Source: DSWT01 sp035420085 (GTDB lineage: Bacteria > Chloroflexota > Anaerolineae > B4-G1 > SLSP01). Taken from it: 64,000 bases of DNA. The position numbers and the translations under genes were made by a program. The notes under the pieces are model-generated. The model was not told the DNA's origin. It was given only the letters and a program-made list of their open reading frames with translations, and ran no database searches. The stretch is taken from positions 1-64,000 of the forward strand of contig DAOLUH010000006.1 in assembly GCA_035420085.1 (NCBI GenBank), written 5' to 3'. Positions 15,341 to 24,620 of this stretch are shown piece by piece; position 1 is the stretch's first letter; each line of letters begins with the position of its first letter.

Positions 15341-17908
15341 CTACAGCGAGGTCTCCTTCTCGAAAAGCTTCTTGATCGCGTCCTGGTCTTCTTTGGCGAG
15401 CTTCTCATCGGTTTGCCATTTGGCGATGTCTTCGGGTTTGGCGAGGCCACGGTGCGCCAGGCTCAACGCGCCGCCCAGGCTGCCGCCCGCCATAGTGTTG
15501 TAGATGCGCAGGTGCTCTTTTTGAACTTCGGGGTCGCTGCTTTGCAAGCCTTTGAGGAGCTGTTCCCCCCGCCGCTCACCGCTGGTTGTCACAAGCCGCC
15601 GGGCAGTGACGGCTTTCTCCGGCGTCATGTCCATTGCTTTTCCCGTTGTCCCGTGCGTTAGCGCCCGACGGAATCCGGTTGATTTGGCTGTTACGGAACC
15701 CGGTCTGAGGTATTGCCGCAATTTCCAGCCCAGACCCCGATCCTTTTTGCCGCCGTATTCGGCTTTGTTTTTCTCTTCGGCCAAAGCGCCGATGCGCGCC
15801 CAGCGGCTGGTTTTCCCATCCAGCGCGAGCCGTGAGCCGAGCATTTTTCGTTCGGCCACCCAACGGTTGTAACCGCGGTCCCACCCTCGGCCGCCATATT
15901 CTTCGTTGATTTTCTTGCCCGGCGCGTAGAACTTATTGCCGACCTTGTTCGGTTCGTCAATGCCTGATTGCAGTTTCTCGCGCTGTTTGTCAACGTTGCC
16001 GAAGAAGAATTGTTTCATGCCCCAGCCGATGCCGCGGTCGCTCTTGCCGCCGTATTGGAACAGGTTCTTGGCTTTGCGCAGACCATGCACTTTCTTCGCC
16101 CGCGCGCCTAGTGTCCGCAAACCTTTGTAGGCGCTCGCGCCGAATTTCAGCAGTTTGCCGGTGGCCTTGGTGGCGCCGAGATCTCCTGCCGCGGTGAAGG
16201 TGCCGGTGGCGTCGAGGGCGTAACCGGTCGCTTCGATGCCTTTGACGGTGGCGCTTTCGGCTTTGCGCTTGCCGATGAATTTGGCCGTCTTCTGGGCCTC
16301 GCGGTAGCCTTCGTAGCTCCTGTATTTGTCTTTGAACGCGCTGATCTTCGTTTGTTCCGTCCGGCTGAGGTCTTGGCCCATCTTGGCTTTCTGTTCAAGC
16401 ACCCGCACATCCTGCCGCTCTTGCTTGTATTGCTGCTTGAGCTGTTCGCCGGCTTTGTTTTCTGCTTTCTTTTTGAAGTATTGGGATGGTTTGGAGGTTA
16501 ACAATCCGGGGTGAGCAAGCGCGTATTTTAACTTCTGCATCCGTGTGCCGCTTTGCTGGAGCCGGCGGTAGGCTTGTTTGGCGTTCCACTCCTCCATAAA
16601 CTGCCTTCGATTGAACCCCGGCAGATTGTGCAGCGCGCCCCGTTTTTTCTTCTCTAACTGGTGGGAGTGGACGCCCATCGCGGTTGCCATCGCAGTATCT
16701 TCGACGGCTTCTTTGCCTTTCAGCCCGGCGAGGGTGTAGTTGTAGACCACATCAAGAATGGGGATGTTTTCTCCTCCCATCTTCACCAACGTCTTTGCCG
16801 AATCGCCCACCAGGCTCTCAATGCCGCCGCCGGCGCTGGTGGCGCCGCCGAGAATGTCCGATACGCCTTTTTCGATGCCCTTCGCGCCGGTGTGCTGCTG
16901 GAAGCGGCTGCCGCTGAATTGCTGCTTGATGCCTTTGCCCATTCCCATAATGCCCGATAGGGTCTGGCCGGCGCCTTGCGCGACGTAGGTGGCGTTCATC
17001 AGGCCGCTAGGGGCGTCTTGATCCAGGAACTCGCTGAACTTGCCGGTTGGCTTGAACTCCTTCCCTTCCGGACCGCTCATCGTTGCGCCGTACAGCCCGG
17101 CCATCGTCACTTCCTCGCGCTGGTCGCCTTGCAGTCCGCCCGCGAGGGCTTCAATGACCGTGCCCGCTTTTTCTTTTTTGGTCTTACCCTCTTTTACACC
17201 TTTTTTGCCCTCTTTGGCCTGTTTCCACCATTCAAGCGGATTCAACACGCGCTGGACGCGCTCGTGGGTTTGCGTGGTCTGCGGTACGCTTGCGGGACAG
17301 GCAGACTTTCTGCTCTGCTGTCCCTGGCGGGGCCTCGTGGGTTTGACCGCACCTTGTTGGATGACGTGGGTCAGTTCGTGCGCCAGCAGTCGTTGGCCTG
17401 TGGCGGTCGTCACATCAGATTTGCCTGCACCGAGGTAAATGTCTTTGCCGTGCGTGAATGCCTGCGCGCTGAGGGCGCGATTCAGTTGCTCGGCGTTGCT
17501 GTCGGTGTGGAGTTGCACCCCACTGAGGTCGGCGCCGAAGCGGGCTTCCATAAAAGCCCGCACATCAGCGGGGAGCGGTCTGCCTTTCCCTTTACCGGCA
17601 GTCAGGCGACGCTCGGTTTCGGCGTCAACTGTAAAGCCGCCGCCAGTCTGCGCACGCTTGGTTTGGATCTCCTCTTCTTCCGGCTGGCGTTGCAGCAGCT
17701 TGGTCTGGAGCAATCCCGTGACCGCGCGATTGCCGGCGGTGCGTTGAAGGGCCAGCGCGTCTTCCGGTTGCAGCGGCGCGGGGTCGGCTAACGCGCGCGC
17801 GGCTTGCGCCGTTGCGATTGGCGCGATAGCCGTTGTTGGCTTGACGTCGCGCCCCCGCACTGACTGTTTTTTCACATTTTCACAGTGCTTGCGTGTCTGC
17901 GCTGCCAT
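15341..17908 (-). CDS. eCIS-core (DUF4157) domain protein, putative contractile-injection-system effector
   Basis: 855 residues. The ALQRTAGNRAV element (about 53-63) is the short motif that commonly precedes DUF4157. DUF4157 follows (about 108-190; PLPADVRAFMEARFGADLSG, VQLHTDS) with the metallopeptidase-like HELTHVIQQ at 177-185. The rest is unrecognised: a lysine-rich stretch, a glycine/alanine-rich middle (about 300-400) and, in the C-terminal third, three copies of a YGG...DRG...W motif at about 619, 671 and 718. DUF4157 is the known marker of cargo of extracellular contractile injection systems, but no sheath, tube or baseplate gene is nearby. RBS AGGAGGG and a near-consensus promoter precede it. 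Confidence 0.8.
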   Translation of the reverse strand: MAAQTRKHCENVKKQSVRGRDVKPTTAIAPIATAQAARALADPAPLQPEDALALQRTAGNRAVTGLLQTKLLQRQPEEEEIQTKRAQTGGGFTVDAETERRLTAGKGKGRPLPADVRAFMEARFGADLSGVQLHTDSNAEQLNRALSAQAFTHGKDIYLGAGKSDVTTATGQRLLAHELTHVIQQGAVKPTRPRQGQQSRKSACPASVPQTTQTHERVQRVLNPLEWWKQAKEGKKGVKEGKTKKEKAGTVIEALAGGLQGDQREEVTMAGLYGATMSGPEGKEFKPTGKFSEFLDQDAPSGLMNATYVAQGAGQTLSGIMGMGKGIKQQFSGSRFQQHTGAKGIEKGVSDILGGATSAGGGIESLVGDSAKTLVKMGGENIPILDVVYNYTLAGLKGKEAVEDTAMATAMGVHSHQLEKKKRGALHNLPGFNRRQFMEEWNAKQAYRRLQQSGTRMQKLKYALAHPGLLTSKPSQYFKKKAENKAGEQLKQQYKQERQDVRVLEQKAKMGQDLSRTEQTKISAFKDKYRSYEGYREAQKTAKFIGKRKAESATVKGIEATGYALDATGTFTAAGDLGATKATGKLLKFGASAYKGLRTLGARAKKVHGLRKAKNLFQYGGKSDRGIGWGMKQFFFGNVDKQREKLQSGIDEPNKVGNKFYAPGKKINEEYGGRGWDRGYNRWVAERKMLGSRLALDGKTSRWARIGALAEEKNKAEYGGKKDRGLGWKLRQYLRPGSVTAKSTGFRRALTHGTTGKAMDMTPEKAVTARRLVTTSGERRGEQLLKGLQSSDPEVQKEHLRIYNTMAGGSLGGALSLAHRGLAKPEDIAKWQTDEKLAKEDQDAIKKLFEKETSL

Positions 17909-17988
17909 TTTACCCTCCTGAGCAAGGCTCTTTGCGGGTTAAGCGTGTTTCTCTTTAACCGCCCAATGCATATTTACCTCATATAAAA

Positions 17989-18017
17989 ATTATATCCCCC
18001 CTATGGGCGTAAGTCAA
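17989..18017 (-). promoter_or_regulatory. Near-consensus promoter of the DUF4157-dtd-dprA-like unit
   Basis: Minus strand TTGACT (18017-18012), 17-base spacer and TATAAT (17994-17989), about 80 bases upstream of the start at 17908. No other promoter is visible before dtd. Confidence 0.7.
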
Positions 18018-18031
18018 CATCTTGACCAGGG

Positions 18032-18162
18032 CTATCGCATTTGGCAAAAAGATCGCTCCCGTCCCCGTTTCGGGGACGGGTTGCGCCGCGAGCAAGCTGG
18101 TTGAACACGCACAAATGGGCGACGTCGCCCCGGGGACGCGGCGACGAGCGTTACTGCGATAG
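18032..18162. repeat. 131-bp structured element bounded by an 8-bp inverted repeat
   Basis: CTATCGCA (18032-18039) and TGCGATAG (18155-18162) bound a GC-rich region holding two hairpins: a perfect 10-bp stem (18058-18067 with 18071-18080) and a 7-bp stem (18123-18129 with 18140-18146). It begins exactly at the base after the acpS stop codon. It could be a REP/MITE-like repeat or the acpS terminator region; there is no T-run. Confidence 0.55.
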
Positions 18163-18552
18163 TTATCTTGCCGGCCAGGCCAGCGCCGCCACAAAGGCGA
18201 TAGCGATGCCCTTGTCGTGGCTGAGGCTGATGGCCCACTCGGTCAGTTCTTGCGCCTCGGCGAGTTCGCGGGCGCGCCCGTGGAGGATGATGTAGGGTTT
18301 GCCGCTTGTTTCATTCAACGTTTCAACCTCCAACCAGCCGATGCCCGCCGGAGAAAGGACGCGCATCCCCACACCCAGTGCCTTGCCGACGGCTTCTTTC
18401 GCCGCGAAGCGCGCCGCCAATTCCGCCGTCCGCCCCTGACTGTAGCGGACTTCGTCGGGCGTGAAGACGCGCGCGAGAAAGCGCTCGCCGAAGCGGGACA
18501 CTGCGCGCTCGATGCGTGGAATATCCACGAGATCAACGCCGGTTGTCAACAT
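18163..18552 (-). CDS. acpS: Holo-[acyl-carrier-protein] synthase
   Basis: 129 residues. GVDLVDIPRIERAV (5-18) holds the Mg-binding aspartate and FAAKEAVGKALG is the AcpS signature with the catalytic glutamate; ISLSHDKGIAIAFV closes the fold. AcpS transfers 4-phosphopantetheine from CoA to the serine of acyl carrier protein. It starts three bases after the stop of the M16 gene and ends the M16 pair transcript. Confidence 0.95.
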   Translation of the reverse strand: MLTTGVDLVDIPRIERAVSRFGERFLARVFTPDEVRYSQGRTAELAARFAAKEAVGKALGVGMRVLSPAGIGWLEVETLNETSGKPYIILHGRARELAEAQELTEWAISLSHDKGIAIAFVAALAWPAR

Positions 18553-18555
18553 CGC

Positions 18556-19842
18556 TCACTCCACGGCAGGGCCGGCAATCGCCAGGGCATAGTGTTCGGG
18601 ATCCAGCCAGCGTTGGGCGACGTCCTGGATGTCCTGCGGCGTGACGGACATGATCATCTCGGTGTACCGCTGAAGATAGTCTAGCCCCAGATTGTACCGC
18701 TCGATGTTGACCAGCGCGTGGGCGACGCCCTCGTTGGTCTCCAATTGCAGCGGCAGGCTGCCGGTGAGGAAGGATTGGCTGTCGTTCAGCTCGTCTTTGG
18801 GGACGCGCGTGTCGCGGATGCGGTGCAGCTCTTCGACGATGAGCGCCACGGTCTTGTCCACGTTCGTCGGATTGACGCCAGCGATCACACGCCACGGGCC
18901 GGGCGCCTTGCCGCCTTCAATTTGACTGTAGACGTAGTAGGCCAGGCCATTGGCTTCGCGGATGATCTTTCCCAGCCGCCCATACATCCCGAAAATGCCG
19001 AAGACGGTGTTGGCAACGAAACACGGGACAAAGTCGGGATCCAACCGCGCCGGGCCGGGCCACCCCAGGATGAGGTCGCTCTGTGTCTTGTCGTCAAGGG
19101 CGAGACGTTGCTTGCGGCGCGCGGTGAGTGTGGGGACGGGCGGCAGGGCGGGCCGCGCGGGACGGCTGCCTTGCCAATCGTTGAAGGCGTCGGCGATGGC
19201 TTGCGCGGCGACCGCGGCCTTGACCGCGCCGACAACCACGATCACCGCCTCCGCCGGGGCGAAAAATTGTGCGTGGAATTGCGCCAGGTCGTCGCGGGTA
19301 ATGCGTTGAATGGTCTCAGGGTAGCCGGTCTGACTCCAGTGTAAGGGGTGCGCTTCCGGGTAGGCCAGCCCCCGGAAGGTCAATGCGGCCATGCGTTGGG
19401 TGTCGTTTTCCCGTTCCTGGATGTCGGTCAGGATTTCGGCGCGCGCTTTCTCCACCTGTTCTTTGGCGAAGGCAGGATGGCGGACGACGTCGCTGAGAAT
19501 GTCCAGGAGCAGCGGCAGATGCTCGGCCAGCCCTTTTGCGCCGAAGGACGTGGTGTGGATGCCGGCGCTCAAGCCGAAACTGGCCGCGATGGACTCGATC
19601 TCTTCGTAAAGCTGCGTGAAACTGCGTTTGTGTGTGCCGCGTTCCAGCACATCGGCGGCGAAACTGGCGAGTCCAATTTTATCCACGGCCACATCCGCTG
19701 CGCCTGCGTTCAGGTAACCGCTGATGACGACGGTGGGGCTGGCGAAATTCTCACGGACGAGCATCGTGAGGCCGTTGGGCAGTGTTTGCCGCACAATATC
19801 GTTGGGACCGGGTAAGGAAAGCGTGGGTTTTCGTCTGTACAT
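18556..19842 (-). CDS. M16 family peptidase-like protein lacking the zinc motif
   Basis: 428 residues with the two-domain M16 clamshell (N-terminal NGLTMLVRENFASPTVVISG; R/Y pair region KIIREANGLAYYVYS near 285-300). The place of the catalytic HxxEH is GLASFAADVLERG, so the zinc-binding histidines and glutamate are absent. In bacteria such inactive subunits pair with an active M16 partner, as in SPH2682/SPH2681-type heterodimers. The partner lies directly upstream, 13 bases away. The substrate is unknown; such proteases degrade small peptides in the cytoplasm or periplasm, and no signal peptide is seen here. Confidence 0.88.
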   Translation of the reverse strand: MYRRKPTLSLPGPNDIVRQTLPNGLTMLVRENFASPTVVISGYLNAGAADVAVDKIGLASFAADVLERGTHKRSFTQLYEEIESIAASFGLSAGIHTTSFGAKGLAEHLPLLLDILSDVVRHPAFAKEQVEKARAEILTDIQERENDTQRMAALTFRGLAYPEAHPLHWSQTGYPETIQRITRDDLAQFHAQFFAPAEAVIVVVGAVKAAVAAQAIADAFNDWQGSRPARPALPPVPTLTARRKQRLALDDKTQSDLILGWPGPARLDPDFVPCFVANTVFGIFGMYGRLGKIIREANGLAYYVYSQIEGGKAPGPWRVIAGVNPTNVDKTVALIVEELHRIRDTRVPKDELNDSQSFLTGSLPLQLETNEGVAHALVNIERYNLGLDYLQRYTEMIMSVTPQDIQDVAQRWLDPEHYALAIAGPAVE

Positions 19843-19855
19843 GGTGTCTCCTGGG

Positions 19856-21124
19856 TTACTTCTTGGCTAGATACCAGCCGGTGGTCCGGTTCTGGGGACG
19901 CAGATAGGTTTGCGCGACGCGCTGCACGTCCTCGGTGGTGACGGCGGCGAGTTTGTCCAGATAGCGTGTAAACCAGCCGTAATCGGCGAAAATTTCGCTG
20001 TAACCGAGCCAGAACGCTTGCTGGGTGGTGCTTTCGCTGGCGTAGGCGAAAAGCGCGCGCGCCTGGCGTTGCGCCTTTTCCAGTTCTACTTGAGTGACCG
20101 GCGAGTCTTGCAGACGCTCGATTTCTATCCACAGCGCGGTTTCGACGTTGGCGAGTGGGCGACCGGGCCAGGCGGTGGCGCTCAGTTGGTAGAGGCCAGG
20201 ATCTACGGTCGTCATCAGGTTGCCGCTGATGTCTACGGCGAACTCTTTATCCACCAGCGCCTGGTAGAGGCGACTGGTGTGGTTGGTGACGCCCCCGCCG
20301 CCTACCAGAAATCCTGATCCCCCGGCCAACACAGCGTTGAGCACCGTGAGCGCGAAATAGTCCTCGTGGCGGGCTGCGGGGATGTGGAAGGCGACGTTCA
20401 GGTAATCTGTCTGTCCTGCGCCTTCGACGACGACGCGCCGTTCGCCGCGTTGCGGCGGCTCGATTGCGCCGGTTTGCGGGACCGGCGGCCCGACCTCGAT
20501 GGCGCCGAAGTAACGCTCGGTGATGCGTTCAATCTCCCCGGCGTTAAAATCTCCCGCGATAGCGAGGATGGCGTTGTTGGGCGTGTAGTGGGTCTGGTAG
20601 TACCCGTAGAGCGTGTCGCGGGTCATCGTTTGCAGATCGCAGAGATGGCCCAGCGTCTCGTGCCCGTAGGGATGGACGCGGTAGGCCGCCGCCGTCACTT
20701 CTTCGCCGAGCAGGAAGAGCGGTGAGTTCTCGTTGCCCTGGCGTTCGCTGATGATGACGGTGCGCTCGGATTCGACCTCTTCCGGCGCGAAGACGATGTT
20801 GCGCATCCGGTCGGCTTCGATATCGAGCGCCAGCGAGACTTTGTGCGCCGGGAGGGTTTCGTAGTACGTCGTGAAGTCGTACCACGTCATCCCGTTATAA
20901 ACGCCGCCTTCACGCGAGACGGCCTGATCCGCCGCGCCCTCCGGCCAGCGTTCCGAGCCTTTGAACGTCATGTGCTCGACCCAATGTGAGATGCCGGTTA
21001 TACCCAGGTGTTCGTTGCGGACGCCGGCCCGGTACCAGACCCACACGCTAACGACCGGAGCCGCGTGGCTTTCGCGGATGAGAACTTTGAGACCGTTGTC
21101 CAATGTGGTGCGCAATAAATTCAT
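19856..21124 (-). CDS. M16 family zinc metallopeptidase (active subunit)
   Basis: 422 residues with the inverted zinc motif HWVEH (47-51) and a distal EEVESERTVIISE helix carrying the third ligand, as in pitrilysin/mitochondrial processing peptidase relatives. It cleaves peptides inside a clamshell chamber formed with a second M16 chain. AGAGG precedes ATG 21124. Between this gene and the upstream kinase lies a heptamer repeat array. Confidence 0.92.
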   Translation of the reverse strand: MNLLRTTLDNGLKVLIRESHAAPVVSVWVWYRAGVRNEHLGITGISHWVEHMTFKGSERWPEGAADQAVSREGGVYNGMTWYDFTTYYETLPAHKVSLALDIEADRMRNIVFAPEEVESERTVIISERQGNENSPLFLLGEEVTAAAYRVHPYGHETLGHLCDLQTMTRDTLYGYYQTHYTPNNAILAIAGDFNAGEIERITERYFGAIEVGPPVPQTGAIEPPQRGERRVVVEGAGQTDYLNVAFHIPAARHEDYFALTVLNAVLAGGSGFLVGGGGVTNHTSRLYQALVDKEFAVDISGNLMTTVDPGLYQLSATAWPGRPLANVETALWIEIERLQDSPVTQVELEKAQRQARALFAYASESTTQQAFWLGYSEIFADYGWFTRYLDKLAAVTTEDVQRVAQTYLRPQNRTTGWYLAKK

Positions 21125-21141
21125 AGAATGCCTCTTTTCGT

Positions 21142-21220
21142 GAAACGTAAAGCGTAAAACGTGAAACGTGAAGCGTGATGCGGTAGACGTAAGTGGTTTT
21201 TACGTTTTACGCATCAAGTG
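21142..21220. repeat. Heptamer tandem-repeat array (GAARCGT units) with inverted tail
   Basis: Eight consecutive 7-bp units in strict register from 21142 to 21197 (consensus GAARCGT), followed by an inverted portion (ACGTTTTACGCATC) able to pair with the units. The kinase stop codon (21200-21202) and its last codons are inside the array; the other end reaches the RBS of the M16 gene. It is related in sequence to the array at 58766. Confidence 0.8.
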
Positions 21221-22117
21221 TAATGCTTCTTCCAATGTCGGCAGCCCAGCTTGTGCGCCGGACTGCCGTAATTTCAACGCTGCGACTGCCATTCCCAGGC
21301 GAGCCGCTTGTTCTATGGGTAGACGCATACCCAGTCCGGTGATGACCCCGGCGGTAAAGGCGTCGCCCGCGCCGGTTGTGTTTTGTACAGTGGGGGCGGG
21401 ATACGCAGGTAAGGCTGTTATGTTCCCCGCGTTGCCAATGAGTACCCCATCTGCGCCGCATGTCAGAATGAGCGGCCCGTAGCCCCAGGCGAGCAACTGT
21501 CGCAGGGCGCTCTCAGGCCCTTTCAAACCGGTCAGCGCGGCGGCTTCGATCCGGTTGATGATCCATACATCAACGCGCCGGGCGATGTCGAGTACAGCCT
21601 GCGCGCCCTCCGGCCACCGGACGTCCGCTGGCGAGTAGGAAACGCCGACGCCGCTTTCCCGCGCTGTGGCGATGGCGGCCAGTGCGACTTCCCGATACGC
21701 CGGCCCGATGTGCAACGTGCTGGCCGCGCGGATGACGTCGCGGTTGATTTCTCCCGACGTTTCCAGCGAACTCGCGCCAGGCAGCCCGTAGATCACCCGT
21801 TCACCGTCTGGCGTGATGGCGATGAAGCAACTGTGTGTGGGCGTGTTGGGGCGGATCAGCATTGCCGCGACATCCACGCCAGCCTGGGCGAGTTTGTCGC
21901 GCAAAAACGCCCCTGTGTCATCATCGCCTGTCGCGCCCAGGAGGATCACGGGATTGCCCAGGCGCGCCAGTCCTACCGCGATGTTTGCGCCAACCCCGCC
22001 GGGATGCCGCGAGAGCGCCGTGGCGACGACATTGCCATCCACGGCAGGGAAATATGGCACACGCGCTTCCATATCGAGCGCCGGCCCACCCACAACGACG
22101 ATCGGGCGATCAGGCAA
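21200..22117 (-). CDS. PfkB/ribokinase family carbohydrate kinase
   Basis: 305 residues with the PfkB pattern: an N-terminal GG in RHPGGVGANIAVGLARLG (signature 1) and signature 2 NTTGAGDAFTAGVITGL with the catalytic aspartate. These kinases phosphorylate sugars or nucleosides with ATP; the substrate cannot be named. The open frame runs further upstream inside the UDP-glucose dehydrogenase gene, but homology begins only at LPDRPIVVVGG, so I placed the start at a TTG (22117), which overlaps the dehydrogenase stop by eight bases and follows GAGGAC. Confidence 0.85.
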   Translation of the reverse strand: MPDRPIVVVGGPALDMEARVPYFPAVDGNVVATALSRHPGGVGANIAVGLARLGNPVILLGATGDDDTGAFLRDKLAQAGVDVAAMLIRPNTPTHSCFIAITPDGERVIYGLPGASSLETSGEINRDVIRAASTLHIGPAYREVALAAIATARESGVGVSYSPADVRWPEGAQAVLDIARRVDVWIINRIEAAALTGLKGPESALRQLLAWGYGPLILTCGADGVLIGNAGNITALPAYPAPTVQNTTGAGDAFTAGVITGLGMRLPIEQAARLGMAVAALKLRQSGAQAGLPTLEEALHLMRKT

Positions 22118-23438
22118 GGTCCTCGATGCCTGCGCCGTTGTAGCCGCGCCCAATCGCCATATACTTGAACCCCAGTTCGCGTACCGTGTGCGGATCGTAG
22201 ATGTTGCGCCCATCCACCAACACCGGGTCGCGCATACTGTCCCTGATCCGCGCCAGATCGAGGTTCTTGAATTCGTTCCATTCGGTGATGAGGATAAGCG
22301 CGTCTGCCCCTTCCGCCAGGGCATAAGGGCTTTCCATCAGGTCAACCTCCGGCAGCAAGCGTCGCGCGTTCTCCATCGAGACGGGATCGTAGGCGCGGAC
22401 TTTGGCGCGTTCCCGCAGCAGATCCCACGCGATGTCAATCGAGGGCGCTTCGCGCATGTCATCGGTGTTGGGCTTGAAGGCCAGTCCGAGCAGCCCAATC
22501 GTTTTGCCTTCGAGCGTCCCGCCGAGGAGTTTCTTGACTTTGCGGATGGGCGCTTTGCGTTGGTCGGTGTTGATGTCCATCACGGCATGGATCAGTTGCG
22601 GATGCCGCCCCGCCACTTCGGCCATATACGCCAGCGCCTTCACGTCCTTGGGGAAGCACGAGCCACCCCAGCCCAAACCGGCGTCGAGGAAGGCTGCGCC
22701 GATGCGCTTGTCCATCCCCATGCCAGAGGCGACTTCTTTCACGTCTGCGCCGAGCGCCTCGCAGATGTTGGCAATCTCGTTGATGAAGGAGATTTTGGCC
22801 GCCAGGAAGGCGTTGGAGGCGTACTTGATCATCTCAGCCGTGCGCAGGTCGGTGATCATGATCGTAGTGCGCAGCGGCAGGTGCAGTTGGGCGACCTTTT
22901 CGGCGGCTTCGCGGTTGGTCGAACCGAGTATGACACGGTCGGGGTTCATAAAGTCGGTGATGGCCGAGCCTTCGCGCAGGAACTCAGGGCAGGAGACGAC
23001 GGCGAACTCCGGCGCATCGGGCCGCCGGTTGCGGACGATATCCGCCACCCAGTCGCCGGTCCCCACCGGCACGGTGGACTTGTTGATGATGATGATGGGG
23101 TGATCAATGACATCGGCAATGGACTCCGCCGCCATTCGCACGTAACGCAGATCGGCCTGCCCGTCCACATCCGACGGTGTGCCGACGGCGATGAAGGCAT
23201 ATTCGGCATCCTTGAGGGCCTCGGCATAGGACGTGGTGAAGGTGAGCCGTCCCGCTTTGACATTGCGCTCAACCAGCTCTTCCAGGCCGGGTTCGTAGAT
23301 AGGCATGATGCCTTTGTTGAGATTCTCGATGCGCGTCTCGTTGATGTCCAGACAGCGGACGCGATTGCCCAGGTCCGCAAAACTGGCCCCGCTGACCAGT
23401 CCGACGTAGCCGACGCCGATCACAGCAATGTTTTTCAT
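22110..23438 (-). CDS. ugd: UDP-glucose 6-dehydrogenase family protein
   Basis: 442 residues. N-terminal NAD fold GVGYVG (8-13), the central KSTVPVGTGD helix region, and the catalytic cysteine C261 in GWGGSCFPKD. The enzyme oxidises UDP-glucose to UDP-glucuronate with 2 NAD+, feeding surface polysaccharide synthesis; UDP-ManNAc dehydrogenases share this fold, so the exact sugar is inferred. ATG 23438 follows AAGGAG; an upstream extension has no RBS. Its neighbours include glycosyltransferases and later GDP-sugar genes. Confidence 0.88.
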   Translation of the reverse strand: MKNIAVIGVGYVGLVSGASFADLGNRVRCLDINETRIENLNKGIMPIYEPGLEELVERNVKAGRLTFTTSYAEALKDAEYAFIAVGTPSDVDGQADLRYVRMAAESIADVIDHPIIIINKSTVPVGTGDWVADIVRNRRPDAPEFAVVSCPEFLREGSAITDFMNPDRVILGSTNREAAEKVAQLHLPLRTTIMITDLRTAEMIKYASNAFLAAKISFINEIANICEALGADVKEVASGMGMDKRIGAAFLDAGLGWGGSCFPKDVKALAYMAEVAGRHPQLIHAVMDINTDQRKAPIRKVKKLLGGTLEGKTIGLLGLAFKPNTDDMREAPSIDIAWDLLRERAKVRAYDPVSMENARRLLPEVDLMESPYALAEGADALILITEWNEFKNLDLARIRDSMRDPVLVDGRNIYDPHTVRELGFKYMAIGRGYNGAGIEDLA

Positions 23439-23511
23439 CCAACCATCTCCTTGTGATGTTTTTTCTGTGCAGTGCTTAGAAGTTGAGCAATCATACCACA
23501 ATTTGCACAGC

Positions 23512-24519
<1,008 letters not shown>

Positions 24520-24540
24520 ATTTTACCTCCTGAATGTATG

Positions 24541-24620
24541 TGAGAATCAGCGAATGAAAGAATGAAAGAATAGCCCGCTGATTCGCCGATTCTTCGATTC
24601 GCTGATTCTTTGATTCTTTT
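24541..24620. repeat. Octamer tandem-repeat array, mirror-symmetric
   Basis: Ten consecutive 8-bp units in register. The first four are of RAATnnnn type (for example AAAGAATG) and the last five are their complement (ATTCTTCG, ATTCGCTG and so on), so the array can fold into one long hairpin about 24573-24580. It touches the cofE stop codon (24620-24622) and ends 21 bases before the next start. Confidence 0.8.

Noticed and set aside
15341..18162. An extracellular contractile injection system gene cluster around the DUF4157 gene
   Set aside because: I looked for sheath, tube, spike, baseplate and AAA genes in the neighbours and found only dtd, a DprA-like gene, acpS and M16 peptidases.
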